Both the position numbers and the translations under genes were made by a program. From Lumbricus rubellus (Eukaryota; Annelida; Clitellata; Crassiclitellata; Lumbricidae): a DNA stretch of 64,000 nucleotides. Location of the stretch: assembly GCA_945859605.1 (NCBI GenBank), contig OX243812.1, positions 45,850,846 through 45,914,845 on the forward strand, in the 5' to 3' direction. Shown in pieces: positions 53,574 to 64,000 of the stretch. Each line of letters starts with the position of its first letter. Within the stretch, counting starts at the first letter, position 1. The notes under the pieces were generated by a model. It did not search any database. It had not been told where the DNA came from and saw nothing but the letters and a program-made list of their open reading frames with translations.

Positions 53574-53928
53574 CCGGGTGTCAAAGTGAATGGGGCATAG
53601 GCCTACTATCGCGACAGCCTTCTTGGCCAGAAGATGCTGTCAGACATACGCCGGATATCCCATGGCAGGCAAGTTTTTTGTCTTTCAACAGGATGTCGCC
53701 TTGGCGCATCGAGCGCGCGACACCGTCTCTTTCCTGTAGCGAGAGACGCCCGACTTCATCCCTCCAACACTGTGGTCGCCGAATTCACCGGATTTTAACA
53801 CAGTCTATAGTATATGGAGTGTGCTGCAGGAGAAGGCTTACCGCTCCAGAATTATAGCCAACCTCGCCGAACTCAAAATGCACCTCATCGATGACTGGGT
53901 GCGCTTCGATGCTGCTATCTGCCAGTGA
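53574..53928 (+). pseudogene. Mariner-type transposase C-terminal fragment
   Basis: Recognisable pieces in order: VKVNGA, YYRDSLLGQKMLSDIRRIS, FFVFQQDVALAHRARDTV (second catalytic Asp), TPDFIPPTLWSPNSPDFN (third catalytic Asp) and SIWSVLQEKAYRSRI. A short insertion with a stop after VKVNGA, a frameshift near 53670 and an in-frame TAG at 53737-53739 break it. The N-terminal half with the DNA-binding domain and first Asp is gone. Confidence 0.8.
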
Positions 53929-53966
53929 CGTCGCCGTCAAGGCCCTTGTGTCCATATACGCGGGAC

Positions 53967-55453
53967 GGTGACCCGTCATAATAGTCCCGTCAAAACAGCC
54001 CCGTCAAAACAGCCCCGTCATAATCGCCCAGCGACAAAATAGCCCCGTCATAATCGCCCAAGGACAAAACAGCCCAGAAAAATTCAGTTCCCGACAAAAT
54101 AGCCCCGTCAAAATAGCCCCGTCAAAACAGCCCGTGTAAACAGTTCCACGAAAACAGTTCAGTCATAGACGACATGGACAACTATTTCACATAATATAAA
54201 AACATTCATCCAGCTTCCATTTCTTAAGCGTTTTATCATTAATCAACCTTCTATTTAAGATATATAAAGCCTTCATCCAGCTACCATAGCTGAAGCGTTT
54301 TATCTGGATCAAAGTATTTTTAAGGATCTAATAATTAATCGGAGCTGGATGAAGGTTTTATAGATCTTAAATAGAAGCTGGATAAATGATAAAACGCTTA
54401 AGTAATGGAAGCGGGATGAAGATGTTTATATTTTAAATATAAGCTTAATGGATGATCAAACGCTTGAGAAATCGAAGCTGGATGAAGGTTTTATATATCT
54501 TAAATAGAAGCTGGATGAATGATAAAACGCTTACGAAATGGAAGCGGGATGAAGGTATTTATATTTTATATATAAGCTGGATGGATGATCAAACGCTTGA
54601 GAAATCGAAGCTGGATGACGGTTTTATAGATCTTAAATAGAAGCTGGATGAATGATAAAACGCTTAAGAAATGGAAGCGGGATGAAGGTATTTATATTTT
54701 AAATAGAAGCTGGATGAATGATCAAACTCTTGAGAAATCGAAGCTGGATGAATGTTTCATAGATCTTAAATAGAATAAAACGCTTAAGAAATGGAAGCGG
54801 GATAAACGTAATTATATATGGCTGATTATTCGTTGATTTTCACGACTTGTGCATACACTGGCCATCTATGTAGAATCTAAATACGGATGACCAAACGTTT
54901 GAGAAATCGAAGCTGGATGAATGTTTTATAGATCTGAAATAGAATACAACGCTCAAGAAATGGAAGCGGGATGAAGGTATTTATATATGGTTGATTATTC
55001 GTTGATTTTTCGCGGCTTGTGCATACACTGGCCATGTATGTAGAATCTAAATACGGATGACCAAACGTTTGAGAAATCGAAGCTGGATGAAGGTTTTATA
55101 GATCTGAAATACAGGCGGGATTGACGATCCTAAATAGAAACTGGATGTATGATAAAACGCGAAGTTCGTTTACCAACGTAAGTCATCTTAAACTTTAAAA
55201 GCATTATTTTCATCAATAATTATTCGGATTCCTTAAAGACGTTTATTTCGTCGGTCTATTTTTTCACGAAAATCGTGTTATTCCGCGACTTTGTTGGTCC
55301 CCGACAAAATAGCCCCGGGCTGTTCTGACGGGGCTATTTTGACGGGGCTGTTTTGTCGTTGGGCGATTTTGACGGGGCTGTTTTGTCGCTGGGCGATTAT
55401 GACGGGGCTGTTTTGACGGGGCTATTTTGACCGGGCTATTATGACGGGGTGCC
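53967..55453. mobile_element. Non-autonomous element with CAGCCCCGTC subterminal repeats and 9-bp target duplication
   Basis: Perfect ACGCGGGAC copies flank it (53958-53966, 55454-55462). The ends are inverted repeats over about 80 bp built from short words such as CCCGTCATAATAGYCC, CGTCAAAACAGCCC and CGCCCAGCGACAAAAT. A 9-bp duplication fits Mutator-like elements, so it may be moved by a MULE transposase. It holds no gene; the middle is a GAAGCKGGATGAA array. Confidence 0.82.
54330..55140. repeat. GAAGCTGGATGAA array (about 130-bp higher-order unit)
   Basis: Alternating words: AAATAGAAGCTGGATGAATG, ATMAAACGCTTRAGAAAT, GGAAGCGGGATGAAGG and TATTTATATTTT. About six higher-order units, more diverged at the right. 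It occupies the centre of the 53967-55453 element. Confidence 0.8.
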
Positions 55454-55851
55454 ACGCGGGACACATTTTGAGCACCAATTCTAACACTTTTAAGCAGATC
55501 TGTCATAACAATTAAAAACTCAACTAAGGAACCATAATTATTTTACTTTACTGCGTGCTAATTCAGTTGTCAGATAGTTTGTTGCAAGTAATAAAAGTAA
55601 GCGTTTTATGCAAAATTGGCATATTTGTGTTAAACAAGGTATTGCGGTGATATGAGTCAGGTGAGGTGGATAATTTATATATAGCATAAAAGTTTAGCCA
55701 TTTTCCCACCTACCTACCAAAAGTTATTAAGATTGGTTGAAATTTGACGAAGTTCTGACAAAAACAATTTTGCACAGTTTTTTTTGAGACACGGTGTATA
55801 GTTACAATGTATGTCTTTAGCTTGGTGATGATTATGATGGAGATGAAGGCG

Positions 55852-56117
<266 letters not shown>

Positions 56118-58480
56118 GGTACGACTACGTGAGTGCGTGTGTGCGGCGAAAAAGGCAAATCCAGTGGTTAACCATTAATTATACCAATCAACAATCATTT
56201 TATTACTAATTAGTTATTCAGTCCGCTGCCCATCTGGCAGACTGTGTGAAGGGTAGGCCGAGACCGAGAAAGACATGTCTACGAATGACACAATAGACTG
56301 AGCAAAGCGATCAAATGCAGGTCGAGAGAAGTTGGCATGAAATTTAGGTCCAGCATCTGATTGAGTTCGTTCAACCAGAATAATAATTTCAGCTCTTTGT
56401 GGTGGACCCGAGAGAGGCAATTGGATGATATGTTTCATCAGCAGTAAGTCTAAGGAATCTTATCGATTGATTTTAAGAACTGTTCTGGTTGGACACAGCA
56501 CAGCCGTATAATAAATAAACATGGAGCCCCAATAACACAGATCCGTGGCTAGATATTGAGACATCAAGGCCAGCTGGAGATGAAGGGATTGGAACAGGCT
56601 GCTGGCACAAAAATCAGAAGGATGTACGTTCGATGCCCCATGCATTAACTCCATAATCTAGGTTAACTCGGTCATCTATAATTGTGTAGCGAGCGACGAG
56701 TGGGATGACATAATTTATGGGAACCTTGTGGCGTGGCATAAAAAGTCACATTCGACTCCTGTTCAAATTGACATTGTAATCTGTCGCTACTTCAATTTTC
56801 ATTCAATCTTGTTGTCCAGCCTGCTAAATCAAGCCAACATTACAATAATAATTTTGTTTCCATGGTAGCCTATATATTATAGGCAGAGATTGCTATGCAG
56901 TGAAGTCTGAAATTACAGTGGTAAAATGTTGAAAGGTGAAATCCATTAAAATGTTAAACCAATTACGAAAGTGCTGCCATCTAAGACGGTGTCTTTAAAA
57001 GGCCCATTTGTGGTCCCGTTGAGACCCACTAGGTCCTAGCCTACTTGTGGGAGGGGGTAGATACTTAACGTTAATGTACTCTGCTCCAATGGACGCCTCG
57101 ACATCGATAGTCATCAATGGCGTCAGTCGTAATGGTTTGAATCGTAGAGAAAGCAATTGCTTAAAATTCTACTTATCAAACTTTATAGTTCTATGCGCAC
57201 GCTGTCCGTTCAAGCGTCACCGCGGCGCCGTTATTCTTGCTACGCCTCAGTGGCTGCGATCAATTCCCGGAAAGAGTTCTGTGAACGACCTTGGCATTGG
57301 TCAGACCTACTGGACCTTCTCCTCCTCCTCTTCGTCTATCGAGAAACCAAACACAGACTGATTTTATATCGTCGAAACGACTCTGGCATGATCTCAGACG
57401 TGGTCACGTGGCTTCTTCAAAAGACTAAATTCCCATTTCTTTGTACGCTGCGCATGCGCAGTCGATGTCCGTTAGAATTGGGATGGTCATCATAAAACTC
57501 TGATCGTTTAACCTCAGATGCTATTTAGCGTCCATCCTTATTCCTTGCTTAAACTTGAATTTTTTGCTTAACACTATTTCAGAAAAAAGACAACATATAA
57601 CACCTCTTATTTCATTGGAATTGAGACAGTTATGGCCTAGTCTGATAGATTTCATGATGAACTAGGCTGCATGGTCTATAGTTCTAATTATATGCTATAT
57701 CTGAAGCACGAATTGGAGTATGATCATTGAAATCTTATAAAATTGTCAGACTGCCGATGCTGATGGTAGCCTATGGAATATAAACCGTGATTTTATGTTC
57801 GTCACTTAACTTCAGTTTAATGTATTGGTATAGGAGTCAATGCTGGGGTAGGGCCTATGCGATGAAGTGAATTTTGACATTGTTCGAAGTAGTTAATATT
57901 ATAATAGTCATAGAAATGTAGCTTAATAGTTAGAGAAGATCATACTGTATAAGATAAGACTAGAGAAAGTAAAGCTATAGACACGGTAGCCAAAAACTAA
58001 GAAGAGAGAGTGTAGGCTACATAAAGTTGGCTATACGACGAGATAAGTTTAAAATAGGACGGTATAGGCCTACTTAGCCTATTCGGAGGCTATTCCAATC
58101 GATTTGAATAAATATTTGGCTGCAATCATCATTACATGGCAACTGCTTTTAAAATTTCTGTTTATTGGCTAAGCACCGACTTTTCAGTTTCATAACACAT
58201 TGTAGACGGTGGACGAAGTTAAAGAATGCTTTGCCACTCGATCACTATACTTAACTGAGAGAATAATCGAGTAATTAGATGGCGATCCTTCAATAGCGGT
58301 AGGCCTACTATAAGTTGGATGACTTAATCCTATATTAAGTTGAAGCTTATTCATCATTAAAATCTTATCAGAAATTGTAATAAATGTTCATAAACAGTTG
58401 CAATGCTTTTCTTTTTGCACCACTGATGATCCACGAAATTCTTCCCGATAGCACTGAAATTTCTGCTTGTAATTTTCAGC
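56118..58480. other. Unassigned region with an NRF-1-like site
   Basis: No gene recognised on either strand. The only notable part is about 57400-57460, where CACGTG (57405-57410) and the palindrome TGCGCATGCGCA (57449-57460) occur in a slightly GC-richer patch, possibly a promoter. A first exon of the receptor gene could be hidden here but was not found. Confidence 0.4.
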
Positions 58481-58514
58481 ACGGTTCAGATCGATGACCA
58501 AAGAAACACACCAG

Positions 58515-58592
58515 CAGCAATAGAGAGAGAGATACAGAGACAGACAAAGACAAATATAAACAGAGACATAGACATAGAGACAGAGACAGAAG
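58515..58592. repeat. GACAGA-rich simple repeat
   Basis: Imperfect GAGACAGA / AGACATAGAGACAG units. Confidence 0.7.
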
Positions 58593-58599
58593 TCGGTCT

Positions 58600-60338
58600 C
58601 CAAATGACTGGTCATAAATTAAGCATTGCTTTCGCTCAGCAACCTTCTTCTGCAGTAGTGTGGCGGACATGCCACAAGAGGTATAAGACAAAAATAACTA
58701 CTTACCGAGACTTGGCTGGAGTAAGCATGACTCTCGTTGGGTAGCCTTTTGGCTATGTGTCTTGTACCTGAAACCGGTTTCGTTTTGAGACAGGTTTATA
58801 ATATTAGGTTTCAGATTCTTCCTATGGAAGACCAAGTATACTTTTTAGGCCAAAGTATAGAGTGTTATCATGTATTTTGCCGGTGGACTAAGACGTGCCA
58901 CACGGTGCGCCGCTTATATTGCGGGGGAAGCGTTTCCGCCGTATGTGCTTAGATTGTTAAAGCGTTTTCTGCTGCGACTTTCTACAGTGATTTCGGTTGT
59001 GTTCATCTGTCTCCTACAGTGTGGCTTGGCCACGTTTGAACGCGACTTTGGCGATCCTTTGTTGAAGCAACGCTAACGTAGTGCGGATTTGCGGCAAGAT
59101 CTGTCAGGGCTGTGTCTTGTCATCGATCGCTGAGATTCGAGCTGCTGAGGCTGCGTGACAGCTCAGGGAAGAATACAGTATTCGTGATACGCCTAGCGGG
59201 CGATCGCAGTATTCTGTGAAGGTTCCGTTGACTGTTGGTTACAGTCTAAGTTACGTGTTCCTTGTGTGTCGTTGTTTCTGTAGAGTTGAGGCGGGTCTCC
59301 TCTTTGAAGAACGCGACGGTTGTATCCTTGTTGGTGGTACCGGGTGGTTCGTGTGTAACTTTTGTATTGCAGGTCCTTGGTGGTGGATAATCGACTGTCT
59401 GCCAACCGACATTGGACGCTGTAATCGGTGTTACTGTTACCGGGTGTTTCTTGCGGAGTTTAGATTGTCTGTCAGCCGACATTGGACTCTCGCTGTGGTG
59501 TTAACGATCTTGGTGATCGGTTGTTTAGATTCTCCGTGTGACTCGTCACTTTCTAGAATCTGTTGCTCACAGTTGAGTAGGGAGTAAGTGGTGGACCAAG
59601 AGTCCAGGCAAGCTGAGGGCTTTGCAAGGTAGTCTTCTTTACGTTACAGTGCTAGATAAGACCAAGTGTTTTGTCAGGGACTTACCACTGAGGTCAGTAA
59701 CTGTTGAGAGTAAGGGCGATAAGCGCCATTAGAAAACCTATAAAACAATAGTCTAATTTGTAGACACGGGTTTTCCGTTTACCTGTTCCCCAGGCCTCCC
59801 GGCCTTTTATTTTTACCTCGGATCTACCGGCGCAGAACAGCATCGCACCACGACGCTCTTGTGAGTTTCCGGCTAAGTGTTTCAGGGGAAATTTACCGGT
59901 AGCGGCGGCGTTTGGGCAGCGCGCGTCGGGAGCTTGGTGCGCGTGAGACAAGGGCTGTTTGGAGCCGCGCGTCAGCCCCGGTCGTTCCAAGTGGTTCACC
60001 GGTGGCCAAACTGTTGGTTCCTGCGGTCTTCTGCCAAGTCGGCGACCCGCGTTTGTCTGTTGGCCTCGGTGTCGGTGGTGAAGGTTCGTGCCGGGAGATC
60101 GGGTGAGGCGAGCACCCCGGCAAACGCCGCGCATCAGCGCGGGCGTCTTGGCTAGTTTCGTGTCGGGAGAGTTTCCGTGTACGGTGACGGAGGGCGACCG
60201 TCATTGGCTTCAGTTTCCATCGGGCCTACGGACCGCCTCCGCCCGTCGGAGTGTCTGTGTGTTAATCGTCACTTGGTGATTGTGTTCAGCACGACGAGTC
60301 GGGCATTTGGCCTGAGGGACTGGCCCTGGTTTCAAGCG
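58600..60338 (+). other. Probable 5' untranslated part of an LTR element
   Basis: Precedes a gag frame on the same strand and becomes GC-rich from about 59800. LTR borders and primer-binding site were not found, and the short frames within have no motif. Confidence 0.35.
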
Positions 60339-63302
60339 ATGTGGTCAGCGGGGAAGGAATCGGCAGTATTCCCCAGTGGTGGTGTTGGTTCGGTGGCGGC
60401 TCGGTGCCGCGTGATAACTAAAGGGAGCGATAAGTCGGGTAAGAAGACGGAGACCGCCGTCGCGAGAAGCGGCGCCCGGCGAGGCCGTTCTGCCTGCGGG
60501 AACAAGAACCCTGTTTTGAGCGTCGGTCATCCTTGTGCTCAGGACGTTGCCTACTCGGCGACCGCGGATGAGGCAGAGAGCGGGTCTGACATAGCCGGGC
60601 GGGCCAGCCGATCGCAGGCGTCGGTTTCGGGAGCGTCTTCCCCCAGGAGTAAAGTCGCTGGCGAGGACCACGCAGCGCACAGCGACCCGGGAGTCTCACG
60701 GCGTCCTGGTAAGACCGAGTTTCTCCCGGGCGCTGAAACGGCACCGCTAAGTGATGCCATCGAACCTGAGGGCGATGGGTCGCAGCGGGGCGATAGCCGA
60801 AGGAAGGCGCCCGTAGCGTCTGTTGACTCACCCCCTGGTACGCCACAAAGTGGTACCAGAAGTGGGGTTGATTCTTTTCTTCGTGTGACTGTTGATTCTG
60901 AGGTCCGGGCCAAGTGTTCTGGTGCTCATGCCGACGTTTTGGGTATACCTGTTGTGTCTTTTTGCCCACTTCCTGGTATGCCACAAAGTGGTACCAGAAG
61001 TGGGGTTGATTCTTTTTCTCGTTTGACTGTTGACCCTGTAGCCTTGGCCAAGTGTTTGGTTTCTCAACCGAACGTGTCTTGTGCCCCTGTAAGAGATTTT
61101 TGCCAACTTACTGGTATGCTGCAAAGTAATGCTAGTGTAGCGGGTAATGTACCGACTTGTATGTCTTTTGGTGTTAACGCTTCTAAGAACGTTTTCTCTT
61201 GTGAATCAGAAGCAGGTGCCTTCTTTGGAGCTCGTCCCAAAACTGTTTGGCCTGATATGAACGTAGCTGGTGGTTACGCTTCTTTTGCTGTTTCTAAACC
61301 TGTTGAGCGGGGAGTTGAGGTTATGGGTGCTCGGTGCAAAACTTCTTCTTCTGTAGCTGGTGTTGAACACTGGTTGAACTCTGTTCCACGCGTTCCTGCG
61401 GCTGTTGAATCAGCCAGACCAATGTTTTCTGATAATCCGGTTCCCTCTTGTTCTGGTAATGACTTGTATCGCTTTCCTGATAGACGGGTTGAGATACTTT
61501 CTGTCAAAGAAGTGCCCAGTCGAAACCGCCTGCAACATCCTCGATTAGAGACGATTGAGAGCGTCTCGGGAAATGAAGCAGACATAGACCTACGATCGGA
61601 GATGTTGAGCCTACGACAGAGTATGGCTGCGATTCATCAAAGATTAGAGGTTATGGCATTGTCTGGTGAACGGGAACGAGCGATGGCAGCGGAACGAATG
61701 GTGCACGTTCCCAGGAAGTTGGAGCAACCGGAAATCAGGAAGGAAACCGTGCCGATCAAGGTGAGATCGCGAGCACGGGAACCAGCAACAGTTCCAGCGT
61801 CGCCAGCCTTGCATCCGGGTCCTCCGGAAGTCAAGAGACTGGTGCAACGGACTGTCAAAGTACGGAGCGACGTGGTATCTTCGGATGAGATATCCACGAA
61901 CGCTGGCAAGGTACGTCACGGTGCAAGGGTCGGTGGGAGCAAACCAAGTTACCAGATTGATCAACCGAAAGTAACACAGCACAAACTCCGATGCAGTCAA
62001 GGTGTTACGGATGTCAAGAAATCGGGAGCAACGGTGCAACGTACTGGTGCGTCATCACACCAGCCTACGTGTGATCGACGGGATCGTGGTCGTCAACGTA
62101 GAACCGTGGTACAGACAGAGGAATATGATTCCTCAAGTGGAAGTACCGGATATCCTGTGACGTCTGGGCGAGGACGAGACAGAGGAGATATCCGCGAACG
62201 ACAACACACACGTGTCAGGCAACGTGTGGGAACGCGGATCGGGGATAACGACGAATCGAGCAACAGTGGTGATTCGTCTGGATCCAGAGTTCCGAGTGTC
62301 AGGGTACGTCAACGGGCAGCCAATCAGGCAAGGAACCGGATTCCAGCAGACCGCGGAATCAGGATTAAGCTTGAAAAGTATGATGGAAAGACAGCTATTG
62401 CTGCTTTTCTGGCCAAGTTTGAGGTCTGTGCCAGATGCAACCATTGGAGTGATCGCGAGAAGGCTGATCAGCTGATGTGTGCTCTCACAGGGCCTGCGTC
62501 ACAATTGTTGTGGGATATGGGCGCACAGCAAGACGTGTCGTGGCAAGCTTTGGTTGAAAAGCTTAAGGACAGGTATGGTTCTGATAATCAAACGAACCTA
62601 TACCGAACCAAGCTACGTACCTACCGTCAAGCGCCAGGTGAAACGCTGAGTACGGTTGTTCAAGAAATCAGACGTTTGATGGTACTGGCATATCCCGGTC
62701 CGACAAATGAGGTAGTCGAATCGATTGCTTGTGATGCATTCATCGATGCCTTGTTGAATCACGAACTTGCTCAAAAGGTTCGTGAACGGGAACCAGTGGA
62801 TCTTGAGGCCGCGTACAAACATGCCGTACGTTTGGAGGCCTACGGTCGTCCGTCAACGTCAGGTGGTGACATGGATCGTAGACTCGGAAGGATCAAGGCT
62901 ACCAAGGAGGATCCTCCGATGTCAGGCGCCATGGATCCATCAGGTCAACGGATGTCGGATCTGGAACAGCGGATCGAGATCCTGACCAAGGAACTTGGGC
63001 GACTTACGTCAGGACAAGAGTCAGGTTTCCGGTCGTACAAACCGGGTGACGGATGGAATCGTTCGGGTCAGGCGAACGAAGGTTCCGGATTGCCTGATCA
63101 ACCAATGGGTCAGCAAGGAGAATATCAATTCCGTCGTTGGAAGACAGACGAACGCGTCTGTTTCCTGTGCAAGAGAAAAGGACATATTCGCAGAAATTGT
63201 CCGCAGCTGAAGATGTCAGCTGAACAAGGTCAAGAAAGGAGTGATCAAGACAACACTGAATCTATGTCAAGACAAGCACGGGAGTCATATCGGGATTGTT
63301 AA
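60339..63302 (+). CDS. Gag protein of a second Ty3/gypsy-type element
   Basis: The first ATG (MWSAGKES) gives 987 residues; the frame is open about 160 bases further upstream. The first 650 or so residues are a low-complexity Ser/Pro/Arg-rich extension with imperfect 46-residue repeats and a predicted helix (SLRQSMAAIHQRLEVMALS). The capsid domain follows (KLEKYDGKTAIAAFLAKFEV to VREREPVDLE), then CCHC knuckle CFLCKRKGHIRRNC near the end. The capsid lines up with residues 95-255 of the protein at 9170 (shared FEVCAR, QLLWD.GA, EIRRL/DIRRL and KVREREP words), yet differs at many positions. It ends soon after the knuckle with no protease in any frame before the window ends, so pol is either absent or beyond the edge. 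Such a long N-terminal extension is unusual for this gag type. Confidence 0.75.
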   Translation: MWSAGKESAVFPSGGVGSVAARCRVITKGSDKSGKKTETAVARSGARRGRSACGNKNPVLSVGHPCAQDVAYSATADEAESGSDIAGRASRSQASVSGASSPRSKVAGEDHAAHSDPGVSRRPGKTEFLPGAETAPLSDAIEPEGDGSQRGDSRRKAPVASVDSPPGTPQSGTRSGVDSFLRVTVDSEVRAKCSGAHADVLGIPVVSFCPLPGMPQSGTRSGVDSFSRLTVDPVALAKCLVSQPNVSCAPVRDFCQLTGMLQSNASVAGNVPTCMSFGVNASKNVFSCESEAGAFFGARPKTVWPDMNVAGGYASFAVSKPVERGVEVMGARCKTSSSVAGVEHWLNSVPRVPAAVESARPMFSDNPVPSCSGNDLYRFPDRRVEILSVKEVPSRNRLQHPRLETIESVSGNEADIDLRSEMLSLRQSMAAIHQRLEVMALSGERERAMAAERMVHVPRKLEQPEIRKETVPIKVRSRAREPATVPASPALHPGPPEVKRLVQRTVKVRSDVVSSDEISTNAGKVRHGARVGGSKPSYQIDQPKVTQHKLRCSQGVTDVKKSGATVQRTGASSHQPTCDRRDRGRQRRTVVQTEEYDSSSGSTGYPVTSGRGRDRGDIRERQHTRVRQRVGTRIGDNDESSNSGDSSGSRVPSVRVRQRAANQARNRIPADRGIRIKLEKYDGKTAIAAFLAKFEVCARCNHWSDREKADQLMCALTGPASQLLWDMGAQQDVSWQALVEKLKDRYGSDNQTNLYRTKLRTYRQAPGETLSTVVQEIRRLMVLAYPGPTNEVVESIACDAFIDALLNHELAQKVREREPVDLEAAYKHAVRLEAYGRPSTSGGDMDRRLGRIKATKEDPPMSGAMDPSGQRMSDLEQRIEILTKELGRLTSGQESGFRSYKPGDGWNRSGQANEGSGLPDQPMGQQGEYQFRRWKTDERVCFLCKRKGHIRRNCPQLKMSAEQGQERSDQDNTESMSRQARESYRDC
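60832..61120 (+). repeat. 138-bp coding repeat in gag extension
   Basis: CCACAAAGTGGTACCAGAAG followed by TGGGGTTGATTCTTTT recurs at exactly 138 bp (60843, 60981), with a third degenerate unit at about 61119. Each unit encodes 46 residues around PQSGTRSGVDSF. Confidence 0.75.
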
Positions 63303-64000
63303 TCTTGGTGGATGACTTGGATGTTGACGCTTCTCCACAGCTGGTAAATGTCAAGCCACATTTCCGGTGTCTGTATCCGCATCTGAGGGATGGATACGTT
63401 TTCTGTTTCTGGTCCGATGTCTTGTTGTTTGGCATGCATCTTGCTGCGAAGTCCACGCATGCTAGGTCTTGGTTTTTGTACATACGTTTGTCTGTTGTTT
63501 AAGCACTCTTTTACTTATGATTTGCTGACCACTTCTCAGTGGTGGGACTGTCGGTGTGGTTAACGGTTAACTCTTGTGCAAATGATTTTTGAGCTGACTG
63601 TCTTGGTGGATGCTTTGTAGTATTTGCGGGACAGGAGGCGTATGGTAACAGTTCTCTCTGGTTCGGATGAGAGACAAAGTGTTGAAAAGGGTTGGTAGTC
63701 TCGTTCTGCCCGGTGGGCGAGATACCAACAGAGATGGTGGTCGGTGAGCAGATTCTTACCTGGACTAGCTATCGCTACGAGTTAGCGCATGGGCGGGGTA
63801 GTTGAATTCTGTGGTAGTCACCAAGGGTCTGTGATTGAGCACCTTGGCTGTGGGTGAGTCGTCCAGATTCCTGTATACCTGTTTTTGGATCTCTTTACCT
63901 GGCACTTTAATCAAACCTGGGCTAGAGTTGTTTCTGCTACGTAAAAGAAACCCTGGTCCCGAAGCCGATGTTTACATTGAAGACGATACGGTAAAGCGAG
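63303..64000 (+). other. Sequence downstream of gag to window end
   Basis: No protease, RT or LTR border is recognised. The last 60 bases are open and read RKRNPGPEADVYIEDDTVKR, which may be the start of another coding segment of the same element. Confidence 0.35.

Larger units (their letters stand above)
53339..55796 (+). mobile_element. Decayed mariner-like element with long inverted ends
   Basis: Inverted ends of about 200 bp beginning CACCGTGTCT are flanked by TA (53337-53338, 55797-55798). Between them is a broken transposase and a later 1.5-kb insertion. Without that insertion it is only about 960 bp, so it is an internally deleted copy. Confidence 0.85.

Noticed and set aside
57047..57495. 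Two plus-strand frames of about 100 codons
   Set aside because: No recognised domain or splice context; kept only as a possible promoter region.
59216..60279. Several overlapping 60-150-codon frames
   Set aside because: No recognisable domain; GC-rich leader ahead of a gag gene produces chance frames on both strands.
63930..64000. NPGP motif as a 2A ribosome-skipping peptide
   Set aside because: The required D-x-E before NPGP is missing (it reads RKRNPGP).

Overview
This is a transposon-dense piece of an animal genome. It has spliced genes with GT/AG introns, tRNA-derived SINEs, microsatellites, Ty3/gypsy retrotransposons, P, MULE and mariner DNA transposons, and one host-type Cys-loop receptor gene. 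TAGGCCTA-like words recur in the unique stretches. A nicotinic-type receptor and a Gmr1-like retrotransposon fit an invertebrate, probably marine, but the phylum cannot be settled from this sequence alone. There are no bacterial features. Most long open frames are either transposon genes or artefacts of arrays whose period is a multiple of three.

Left part (1-6.6 kb): the window opens inside a Mutator-like (MULE) transposon, copy A, lying next to the right terminus of a P-type element. A 2.15-kb inverted-repeat element follows and carries a SINE.

Central nest (6,658-36,883): a Ty3/gypsy element with Gmr1-type domain order (protease, integrase, reverse transcriptase, RNase H) has both LTRs interrupted. 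Its 5' LTR holds a very young LTR element with 1,822-bp LTRs; that element keeps gag-protease, lacks RT and integrase, and has a second ORF with a BED-like zinc finger. Its 3' LTR holds a 14.3-kb P-type element with a THAP-type transposase gene that is frameshifted once. The P element in turn contains a SINE and a complete MULE (copy B). With the insertions and target duplications removed, each Gmr1 LTR is exactly 1,166 bp. Reading the nest outwards gives a relative order of insertions.

37.2-41.8 kb: an intact Mag-like Ty3/gypsy element on the minus strand, with 146-bp LTRs, a 5-bp target duplication and one 1,334-codon gag-pol frame.

44.4-49.9 kb: the only gene that looks host-encoded is a nicotinic acetylcholine receptor-like subunit on the minus strand. 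Four exons join in phase; the 5' exons were not found. Its introns carry a 15-bp repeat array, a long polypurine tract and a 42-bp minisatellite. The M1-M2 linker and M2 segment are unusual.

50-56 kb: several non-autonomous elements with inverted ends and repeated subterminal words, and a decayed mariner that received a 1.5-kb element with a perfect 9-bp target duplication. A long (GAT)n microsatellite follows.

56-64 kb: unassigned sequence with one NRF-1-like palindrome, then a second LTR-type gag gene (987 codons, CCHC knuckle) whose element runs off the window.
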